A stretch of 13,256 bases of DNA, from assembly GCA_000437275.1 (NCBI GenBank), contig FR899670.1, positions 1 to 13,256 of the forward strand, written 5' to 3'. Origin of the DNA: Clostridium sp. CAG:411. GTDB taxonomy: Bacteria; Bacillota; Clostridia; Lachnospirales; Lachnospiraceae. The notes beneath the pieces are model-generated. The model searched no databases. It saw only the letters and a program-made list of their open reading frames with translations, and was not told the origin of the DNA. The position numbers and the translations under genes were made by a program. Numbering within the stretch: position 1 is the stretch's first letter; each line of letters begins with the position of its first letter. Shown here piece by piece: positions 7,511 to 13,256 of this stretch.

Positions 7511-7841
7511 GCCTGACATGAATACACATTGAACACTTGGCGAAGTATTTTTGAGCCTAGTGAGAAAGCGCACAGAGTGAAGTGTCCAGCCAAAAAGAAT
7601 ATATAGAGAGTTGCACCCTCTAAGTAGTAACAATACCATTATAAAAATTTTTGTGTAAAAAAACTACATATTTTTCAAAAGGATGAAATCTATATATGTA
7701 AAATTTTATTTTACATTTGTTTTTTTCGGGAAGAAAAAGCGGGATATAGTAGATAAGAAAAGAAAAAATAGTTGTAATGAAGGTTCCTATGAAAATATTT
7801 CTTCTATATTATTATTAAATAAAATGCCTGGCGATAAAAAT
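7511..7841. other. intergenic DNA without a convincing gene; small dyads
   Basis: Next to the inverted repeat, 7511-7640 is moderately GC-rich and can fold again: ACACTT (7533-7538) with AAGTGT (7580-7585), and GGC/GCC pairs within. On the minus strand TATAAT occurs at 7643-7638, a possible -10 for an rpiR transcript, though its -35 is poor. From 7641 the DNA becomes extremely AT-rich. It holds a perfect 8-base dyad TGTAAAAT/ATTTTACA (7697-7704, 7708-7715) followed by a T-run, and an open frame of 55 codons (7683-7850) that I do not accept as a gene. No transfer RNA or known riboswitch pattern was recognised. Confidence 0.5.
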
Positions 7842-7885
7842 AAGCATTAAAAGTTCTTTGGATTTCAAAAGAACTTCTAATGCTT
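7842..7885 (-). terminator. intrinsic terminator of the M23-like gene
   Basis: Two 18-base arms (7842-7859 and 7868-7885) surround an 8-base loop. In minus-strand RNA the only imperfect pair is a G-U wobble. On the minus strand the stem is followed by UUAUUUUUAU. It begins 27 bases past the stop of the gene at 7913-8722, which fits termination of that transcript. Confidence 0.85.
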
Positions 7886-7912
7886 GAAAAATAGTAAAGT
7901 GGTTCTTGCGAT

Positions 7913-8722
7913 TTACTTTAGCATCAAAAGAGGATTTACACTGTCCTTTTCTTCCTTAATCTGGAAATAAAGATTACAGCCTTCTTTTTTGTAGTATTTT
8001 GTTGGTTTCGCTAAGGTGGCAATGACGGTGCCTTCCTTTATCGTATCGCCTTCTGCTACTTTAGGATTATCCAATTGACCGTAAATATAAGTATAATCTC
8101 CAGATACGGCGGTTATCGTAAGACCAGTTTCACTGTTTCGTTTTACTTTGGTAATCTGGCAATCACAGGCACTTTTAACTTCATCCCCAACTTTTCCTGC
8201 GATGACGAGGGAAGGGTTACATTTGTACTGACCAAGTGTTGTAAAATAAATGGGTTTGTCCATGCTGTAAGTCAATAAAATATCTCCGTTAATTGGCCAG
8301 GTAAGTCCTTGGTTTTGATCTTCTGTATTGATAACAGAAACAGTAGTATCTTTCTCGTTTTTTTCTGCCTTTTTATTTGTAGTGCTTTTTTTCTTTATTG
8401 GTGCCTCTGAAGCTTCGGCAGTGATGGAAGCGTCTGATTGTGGCTTTTTAATGTCGCTGGTAGTGCTTGAGTCATTTTGAATTTGTGCTACATCAACAGC
8501 ACGGTCTTCTTCCTGTAGTGCTGCATAGTTATGCTCGGTTGCCTCTGTTGTTTCTGGTGCAGTGGTTGATGTTACTGTAGCATATTTGTCTACTTCTTTT
8601 TCTTGATTTTTAATACTTTTTTGCACACCTACAACGGATAAAATAGCGAACAGGCATAGGAAACATGCAATATAAAATCCCTTTTGTGTATAAAATTTTT
8701 TGTTGTGGTTCTGATAATTCAT
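7913..8722 (-). CDS. membrane-anchored M23 (LytM/SpoIIQ-like) protein lacking zinc ligands
   Basis: This 269-residue protein has a short cytoplasmic N-terminus, one membrane segment (about 14-33, GFYIACFLCLFAILSVVGV) and a Ser/Thr/Lys/Glu-rich linker (about 45-135). An M23/LytM beta fold follows (about 139-267), beginning LTWPINGDILLTYSMD and closing CNLYFQIKEEKDSVNP. Where active M23 enzymes have HxxxD and HxH, this one has YKCNPSLVI, YIYGQL and NLYFQI, so all metal ligands are replaced and it should not cut peptidoglycan. The architecture resembles SpoIIQ, the forespore-membrane protein that partners SpoIIIAH during engulfment; that role is plausible but not proved by the neighbours. The start at 8722 is chosen because GGAGGA lies 7 bases upstream; an ATG at 8737 overlaps that site and is less likely. 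It is divergent from the DJ-1 gene and ends at its own terminator. Confidence 0.78.
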   Translation of the reverse strand: MNYQNHNKKFYTQKGFYIACFLCLFAILSVVGVQKSIKNQEKEVDKYATVTSTTAPETTEATEHNYAALQEEDRAVDVAQIQNDSSTTSDIKKPQSDASITAEASEAPIKKKSTTNKKAEKNEKDTTVSVINTEDQNQGLTWPINGDILLTYSMDKPIYFTTLGQYKCNPSLVIAGKVGDEVKSACDCQITKVKRNSETGLTITAVSGDYTYIYGQLDNPKVAEGDTIKEGTVIATLAKPTKYYKKEGCNLYFQIKEEKDSVNPLLMLK

Positions 8723-8873
8723 ATACAAATCCTCCATTTCTATATCATAGTGGTAAATGCTTAGTCATCAGCTAAAGAATTACTGTGTGAGTTATTGTAA
8801 CATTTAGTGATTGACTTGGTTGCTGATACCTTTCATTCTAGACATAGTCTTGCCTGTTTTTTGGAAAATATAC

Positions 8874-8902
8874 TTGCTATAAAAAATAAAAAAAATTATA
8901 AT
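8874..8902 (+). promoter_or_regulatory. sigma-A-type promoter of the DJ-1/PfpI gene
   Basis: TTGCTA (8874-8879, 4 of 6 matches to the consensus) and a perfect TATAAT (8897-8902) are separated by exactly 17 bases of A-rich DNA. It is 115 bases upstream of the start at 9018, leaving a leader of about 110 bases. The rest of the 8723-9017 intergenic region shows no other clear element. Confidence 0.7.
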
Positions 8903-9017
8903 GAGCATACAGAGAAAACTGTATTAAAAAGGTATAGTTTCCTTCTATTTTGCCTATAGATAGAAAGGTGAAGGAAGGTCTTACAGATGATATTAGAAAA
9001 AGAAGGGATGGTTTTAC

Positions 9018-9569
9018 ATGAAAAAGCAGGCATTGATTTTTTTGGCAGAGGGATTTGAAGAGGTAGAAGCTTTAACGGTTGTGGATTTGCTTCGTAGAGC
9101 AGAGATTGAAACAAAAATGGTATCCATTACTGGTGATAAAAAAGTAACAGGTTCTCATGGAATTGCTGTTGAGGCAGATGTATTGTTTGCGGAAGCGGAT
9201 GTTACAGAGTCGGATGCATATATTTTACCGGGAGGAATGCCAGGAACAAGAAATTTGGAGGCATGTGCACCGTTGATTGACGTATTAAATCAAGCAAATG
9301 AAAAAGGAAAACTTCTATGTGCGATTTGTGCAGCACCATTAGTATTAGGTGTAAATCATTTGTTGGAAGGAAAGAAAGCAAGCTGCTATCCAGGATTTGA
9401 AAAAGATTTACGCGGTGCATTGGTTTCTTATAATCCAGTATCAAAGCAGGATAATGTAATTACAAGTCGAGGCATGGGAACAGCGATTTCTTTTGCGGCA
9501 GAGATTATTAAAACTTTACTGGATGAAAAGACAGCAGATGAGATTAAGGAATCGATTATTTATAAGTAA
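9018..9569 (+). CDS. DJ-1/PfpI family protein (DJ-1 subfamily)
   Basis: The 183-residue protein belongs to the DJ-1/ThiJ/PfpI superfamily. The N-terminus MKKQALIFLAEGFEEVEALT contains the conserved Glu15 that hydrogen-bonds the reactive cysteine. The nucleophile elbow CAICAAPLVLG places Cys104 where human DJ-1 has Cys106. The ILPGGMPGTRNL segment (69-80) and the later HGIAVEAD and TSRGMGTAISFA segments are typical of the DJ-1 branch. Family members act as deglycases, glyoxalases, chaperones or redox sensors; which one applies cannot be read here. The ribosome binding site before 9018 is modest (AGAAGGG, about 10 bases away), and a short out-of-frame ORF with a better site overlaps the start. 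It is a single-gene unit with its own promoter and terminator. Confidence 0.92.
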   Translation: MKKQALIFLAEGFEEVEALTVVDLLRRAEIETKMVSITGDKKVTGSHGIAVEADVLFAEADVTESDAYILPGGMPGTRNLEACAPLIDVLNQANEKGKLLCAICAAPLVLGVNHLLEGKKASCYPGFEKDLRGALVSYNPVSKQDNVITSRGMGTAISFAAEIIKTLLDEKTADEIKESIIYK

Positions 9570-9651
9570 TTGTTTAATACAGAGCTAGTCTATTATCTAT
9601 TATAAATAGCATGTTGGATTGAAGTAAAATTAGATATAGTGTTTGTATAGA

Positions 9652-9762
9652 GGAATTATTTTCTTGGCATAAATACAATACTATCTTAGGCAGGAATAAA
9701 TGAAAGGTAATTCATTTGTTTGGGAGATGGAATTGTATTGTTGGAGAATAGTTCCTTTTTTT
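9652..9762 (+). terminator. long hairpin terminator after the DJ-1 gene
   Basis: GGAATTATTTTCT (from 9652) pairs with GGAGAATAGTTCC (9743-9755) over 13 positions, three or four of them wobbles. Inside it AATACAAT pairs with ATTGTATT over 8. The core holds a third helix, AAATGAA (9698-9704) with TTCATTT (9711-9717). The outer stem runs straight into seven T residues (9756-9762). It acts as a terminator on the plus strand but is much larger than usual. It lies 82 bases past the stop codon; the DNA in between shows nothing notable. Confidence 0.7.
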
Positions 9763-9834
9763 ATAGGTATTTTGGATGAATAGGCAAGACGCTTTAAAGC
9801 AATAAGGTTGATAAAAAATGTTGAAAAAATGTCA

Positions 9835-9869
9835 AAATATTACGAAAATTTAATAAATATTACAAAAAT
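9835..9869 (+). repeat. 15-base direct repeat pair upstream of the protease promoter
   Basis: AAATATTAC(G/A)AAAAT occurs at 9835-9849 and 9855-9869, 20 bases apart start to start, which puts both copies on about the same face of the helix. They end 12 bases before the -35 hexamer at 9882. The position and spacing suit an activator site or an UP-like AT-rich element. Chance in such AT-rich DNA cannot be excluded, though 14 of 15 identities is high. Confidence 0.45.
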
Positions 9870-9881
9870 AGGAATAAATTA

Positions 9882-9910
9882 TTGAAAAATATGTAGTGCT
9901 ATGCTAAACT
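9882..9910 (+). promoter_or_regulatory. promoter of the secreted protease gene
   Basis: TTGAAA (9882-9887) and TAAACT (9905-9910) are 17 bases apart, and TG at 9902-9903 gives an extended -10. Transcription would start near 9917, leaving a short leader of about 38 bases before the ATG at 9955, with AAGGAG (9940-9945) as the ribosome binding site. Confidence 0.65.
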
Positions 9911-9954
9911 ATCGCCGGACATATACAAAATAAATTTATAAGGAGACGGAGTTT

Positions 9955-12900
9955 ATGAAGAAAAAAGGAAAAGTACTTGCGTTACTTCTTGCCACTGCTA
10001 TGATTGGAACATCTTTTGATGGTAGCAGTCTTGTTGGATATGCCAAGACAACAAGTAAAGCAAAAGAAGCAGAAGCTTCAGATTCTTCTAAGCAGGAATC
10101 TGTTGTAGCATCAAATGGTATGTATACTGATCCGACAGACAAGGAACATGCAACTGGAGATTCGAAGGAATTGGAAGAAAGGCAACAAAAGTTAGAAAAA
10201 CAGATAACTTCGGATATAAAAACAGATGATTTCGATAATGAACAGTCATTTCCGGCTGCAGTGGATAACAGTACGAATGAGAATGCAAAATATTTTCCAC
10301 CAATTGGAGATCAGGGACTTATTGGTTCATGTGCATATTGGGCGGACTATTATTATGCTGGAACTTATCAATATAATAAATTTATGGGGACTGCAGCATC
10401 AGAAAGCACTACATTTTCGCCAAGATGGTATTATATCAATGGAGAATTTGCTTCGGATGACCAGATTCACTTTGGAATGACGATTGATCGTTGTCCTATT
10501 GATACATTTAGTAAATTGAATGGAAGTGAATTTCCGGCAGATTGTGAGAGTGACTGGTTAAAAGCACAGTCTATCTCTGCTACTGGTGAAGAATGTTATT
10601 ATGTTGGCAAGTACCTGATTGACCAATGGAAGGAATATTTAACAGAAGGAAATGTGTTCAGCGTTGTTACATTTCCATACTGGTACAATTATATAAATAT
10701 TGATGGGGATTTATGTAGTGAAAACAAAAAGTTTGATGGAGAACAAGCAGTGGTTGCTGATATGGGTATGGAGGGTTCGGATTCAGGATACCACGCTATT
10801 ACTGTAGTAGGATATGATGATGATATTGAATTGGATCTAAATGGAGATGGCATTATTGAAGAAGGGGAAAAGGGTGCTTTTAAAATTGCCAATTCATGGG
10901 GAACATCGTGGGGAAATGATGGTTATATGTGGATTGCATACGATGCTCTAAACGGTTCATCAAATTATATTTCTACTCCAAACGGATATAGACGAAAAAG
11001 AGCAATTTCGGGTTCCTGTGTATTTAGAATGGAGACACAGGAAAAGAAGGATACACCAAGGTATTATGTGACTGTTACTGCAGAAAGTGATAAATCTGGG
11101 CTAGTCATTCGAGTAGATGATTTAAATGGAAAGTTTTGTCGTACTTCAAGAGGTAGTCATCATCAAAAAAACTATGCAGGGGAATCATCTGGGGTTGTTG
11201 AGTTTGGCCAGACTGCTGCAGTAGCTTCTCTTGAAAATTTAGATTATATTACCATTATGAATGAATCGCAAGACGGCGACATTACAGTAAAGGATGTACA
11301 GGTCGTAGATACAGTTAAAAAGGTGACTTACGATTTGTTAGATAGTACAGTTGTATTGAATTCTGAAAATAGTGAATTGAAGTTACAATATCATGATAAA
11401 ACATATCCGATTGCGCCGTACTTTTCTGAATTTTCTTTGCAGAATGACAGTAGTCAGGCAATGGTAAAAGGAAAAGTAACAGCTATAGATACGGCAGGAA
11501 AGATTACTTATAAGGCCTCTTATACCTGTGAAGATCAGAAAGATACTGGTACGATTGCCGTAAGTTCTAATGGAAATTTTACTTTTATACCTGAAAAATA
11601 TGGAACATATAGGGTAAAGGTGGTAGCCACTGATTCAAAAGGCAATGTGTCAAAACGAGAGAAAACGGTGGTTGTAGAAGATACAAGATTGGATAAGTTG
11701 GAATTTACCTCTTCTGTCGCCTCGCCCGTTGCTTATGTTAAAACTGGTGATGTTACATTAACTGCAAATGCAAGATTTGGAAGCGGTTCTTATTCTTATC
11801 GTTTTGGAGTGATTCGTTCTGCAGAAGAATACTACGTAAATGAACAGTTTAACTCCGTTAATCATATTACGTTAAAGGAATTAATTGATAAAACAGTTTT
11901 TTCGGATGATGGTCTTATTTTATTTGTTGATGTAAAGGACAATAAGACGAATGAGATTGTTCGAAAGAAGATTAAAAATTATGTTGTTACTGGAGGAAAG
12001 ATTGCTGGTATTCAGGTAAAATCAAAGGATAATTCTTTTGAAGCTGGAAAACCACTTACATTGTCTGTTAAATTAAAGGATCATGGGAAAATTGAAAATT
12101 GCAGTTGCTATTTTGATATAGCATTAAATGATGTAGTTATAGAACAGGTACATGCGAGTTCGATTTCAGATACAGAAATGTCTGTTGAGTGGACACCGAC
12201 AAAAGCTGGAACATATAAGTTTAGTGCTGTTGTAAGCGGTTTGATTGGTTCTTTTAAAATGGCAAGAAAAACGGTTCGGATTAAAAGAGCAACAATACCG
12301 ACAGCGACACCAACAGGGAATACAGCAACGGTATACTATAAAAATAATAATTTTTCTAATGCGTATATTCACTATAAAGTGGGAAATGGTGGATGGACAA
12401 ATGTTCCAGGTATAAAGATGTCCACAAGTGACCGTTCGGATCATACTTGGATGTATACGATTGATTTGGGAACGAATGATACGGCAACAGTATGTTTTAA
12501 TAATGGAAGTGGCAATTGGGATAGTAAAAATGGAACAAATTACACAGTCAAAGCTGGAAAATATGGAATTTCTAATGAGCAGGTGTATGAGTTACCACAG
12601 GTGACAGCGACACCAATTACAACACCGACAGTGACACCAACGGTAACGCCGACTACGACACCAACTATAACACCAACGGTAACACCGACTACGACACCGA
12701 CAGTAACACCAACGATAGCACCAACGCAGGAAACAAATGTATATTTTGACAATACAAATGCAAAATGGAATAATGTGTATGCTTATGTGTGGACAGATGG
12801 TGCTTCGGCTGATGTACTTGACACAACAAAGGTTGCAGATGATATTTATAAGGTGTCAGTACCAAGTAAGTATAAAAAGATTATTTTTAAGAATACAAGT

Positions 12901-13256
12901 AGTGGATGGGATAAGCAGACAATTGATCTTTTAATACCAACTGATTCTAACAATTGTTGGAAGCCAAATGGAAGTTCCAATAAGTCATCAGGAAATTGGT
13001 ATGCATATCGGGAGCAAAATGAATTTTCTGTTGATGTAGTTCTTTATGGGAAAAAGGGAAATGTTAGTGCGAAAGCAGTAGTGTCTAATGGTACTGCACC
13101 ATATACATTCTCCTTTGTGGATAGCAAGGACGGAGAGGTACGTACTCCTATTAAGGGAGATACCCCTTATGATTATTATTATCATACCTTGTCTGCATAT
13201 TTTGGGGGTCATTATGGAACAACAGTGACTGTCACAGATGCAGAAGGTAAAGTGGC
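9955..13256 (+). CDS. secreted papain-like (C1) cysteine protease with starch-binding-type modules, 3' end outside window
   Basis: The frame is open for 1100 codons to the window edge. Residues 1-30 are a signal peptide (MKKKGKVLALLLATAMIG, cleavage near VGYA). After a charged pro-region (31-95), residues 98-350 are a C1 peptidase domain: oxyanion Gln120 and nucleophile Cys126 in IGDQGLIGSCAYWAD, His280 in SGYHAITVVGYDDD, and Asn313 in FKIANSWGTSWGNDGYMW. A DLNGDGIIEEGE loop (294-305) fits an EF-hand calcium site. Beta-sandwich domains follow (about 362-450, 490-580 and 580-780). Residues 790-881 resemble a CBM25/53 starch-binding module (VYYKNNN, AYIHYKVGNGGW, VCFNNGSGNWDSKNGTNY). A Thr-Pro linker occupies 885-924. 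Residues 926-1017 resemble CBM26 (VYFDNTNAKWNNVYAYVW, IIFKNTSSGWDKQTIDL), and an Ig-like domain starts near 1021. It acts outside the cell and may bind starch or other glycans. The family calls are by motif reading. A C-terminal anchor would lie beyond the window. Confidence 0.87.
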   Translation, partial: MKKKGKVLALLLATAMIGTSFDGSSLVGYAKTTSKAKEAEASDSSKQESVVASNGMYTDPTDKEHATGDSKELEERQQKLEKQITSDIKTDDFDNEQSFPAAVDNSTNENAKYFPPIGDQGLIGSCAYWADYYYAGTYQYNKFMGTAASESTTFSPRWYYINGEFASDDQIHFGMTIDRCPIDTFSKLNGSEFPADCESDWLKAQSISATGEECYYVGKYLIDQWKEYLTEGNVFSVVTFPYWYNYINIDGDLCSENKKFDGEQAVVADMGMEGSDSGYHAITVVGYDDDIELDLNGDGIIEEGEKGAFKIANSWGTSWGNDGYMWIAYDALNGSSNYISTPNGYRRKRAISGSCVFRMETQEKKDTPRYYVTVTAESDKSGLVIRVDDLNGKFCRTSRGSHHQKNYAGESSGVVEFGQTAAVASLENLDYITIMNESQDGDITVKDVQVVDTVKKVTYDLLDSTVVLNSENSELKLQYHDKTYPIAPYFSEFSLQNDSSQAMVKGKVTAIDTAGKITYKASYTCEDQKDTGTIAVSSNGNFTFIPEKYGTYRVKVVATDSKGNVSKREKTVVVEDTRLDKLEFTSSVASPVAYVKTGDVTLTANARFGSGSYSYRFGVIRSAEEYYVNEQFNSVNHITLKELIDKTVFSDDGLILFVDVKDNKTNEIVRKKIKNYVVTGGKIAGIQVKSKDNSFEAGKPLTLSVKLKDHGKIENCSCYFDIALNDVVIEQVHASSISDTEMSVEWTPTKAGTYKFSAVVSGLIGSFKMARKTVRIKRATIPTATPTGNTATVYYKNNNFSNAYIHYKVGNGGWTNVPGIKMSTSDRSDHTWMYTIDLGTNDTATVCFNNGSGNWDSKNGTNYTVKAGKYGISNEQVYELPQVTATPITTPTVTPTVTPTTTPTITPTVTPTTTPTVTPTIAPTQETNVYFDNTNAKWNNVYAYVWTDGASADVLDTTKVADDIYKVSVPSKYKKIIFKNTSSGWDKQTIDLLIPTDSNNCWKPNGSSNKSSGNWYAYREQNEFSVDVVLYGKKGNVSAKAVVSNGTAPYTFSFVDSKDGEVRTPIKGDTPYDYYYHTLSAYFGGHYGTTVTVTDAEGKV
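12634..12726 (+). repeat. in-gene tandem repeat encoding a Thr-Pro linker
   Basis: A 29-base stretch at 12634-12662 recurs at 12670-12698 with one difference (36-base period, 12 codons), and shorter ACACCRAC-type units continue to 12726. They encode a TVTPTVTPTTTP-like linker between the two carbohydrate-binding-type modules. Such linkers are flexible, probably glycosylated, and prone to length change by slippage. Confidence 0.85.

Noticed and set aside
7400..7639. 79-codon minus-strand ORF (MVLLLLRGCNSL...)
   Set aside because: It has no ribosome binding site, runs through both arms of the long inverted repeat and overlaps the upstream extension of rpiR. It is better explained as an open frame inside a repeat.
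7683..7850. 55-codon plus-strand ORF (MKSIYVKFYFTFVFFGKKKR...)
   Set aside because: The only purine run (AAAAGG) touches the ATG, leaving no spacer. The DNA is extremely AT-rich, the frame ends inside the terminator of the opposite gene, and no family is recognisable. It is kept only as a weak possibility.
9763..9834. Possible riboswitch (AGGCAAGACGCTTTAAAGC region) before the protease gene
   Set aside because: A few bases recall cyclic-di-GMP aptamers, but the conserved core and tetraloop receptor are absent, and the element lies upstream of the mapped-looking promoter at 9882-9910.
12540..12752. Minus-strand ORF with Val-Gly-Val repeats (IVGVTVGVVVGV)
   Set aside because: It is the antisense shadow of the Thr-Pro linker repeats in the protease gene.
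1..13256. Defence system, CRISPR array, prophage or transposase
   Set aside because: I saw no nuclease or helicase cluster, regularly spaced repeats, phage genes or transposase motifs on either strand. The region is metabolic and cell-surface in character.

Overview
The window reads as chromosome from a low-GC, Gram-positive, gut-type Firmicute, most likely a Lachnospiraceae-like Clostridia. This is an inference from the AT-rich sequence, strong AGGAGG-type ribosome binding sites, a BspA-type leucine-rich surface protein, a degenerate SpoIIQ-like M23 protein and a secreted protease carrying starch-binding modules. No rRNA, tRNA, CRISPR array, integrase or transposase was seen.

Layout. Positions 1-673 (+) hold the 3' part of a BspA-like repeat surface protein, perhaps frameshifted at its 5' end. 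It shares a bidirectional terminator (679-728) with a minus-strand operon. That operon runs from 6308 down to 771 and is a complete uptake and degradation pathway for 2-aminoethylphosphonate (AEP): ABC ATPase, a two-domain permease whose reading frame continues into a lipoprotein substrate-binding protein, PhnW (AEP:pyruvate transaminase) and PhnX (phosphonoacetaldehyde hydrolase). Together they would import AEP, convert it with pyruvate to phosphonoacetaldehyde and alanine, and cleave the aldehyde to acetaldehyde and phosphate. Just upstream, on the same strand and separated by a terminator hairpin, is an RpiR-family regulator (HTH plus SIS), the likely controller of the operon.

From 7381 to 7912 there is a 532-base region without a convincing gene. 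Its half next to rpiR carries a long inverted repeat (7424-7510) and further dyads and looks like a dispersed repeat or structured RNA. Its other half is very AT-rich and ends in a terminator. Next are a membrane-anchored M23-fold protein with no zinc ligands (7913-8722, minus) and, divergently, a DJ-1/PfpI-family protein (9018-9569, plus) with a good sigma-A-type promoter and a long terminator hairpin.

From 9955 to the window end an open frame of at least 1100 codons encodes a secreted papain-like (C1) cysteine protease. It has an EF-hand-like loop inside the catalytic domain, several beta-sandwich domains, a CBM25/53-like module, a Thr-Pro linker, a CBM26-like module and a further Ig-like domain cut by the window end. 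A protease that appears to carry starch-binding modules, and the AEP permease fused in frame to its binding protein, are the two most unusual items here.
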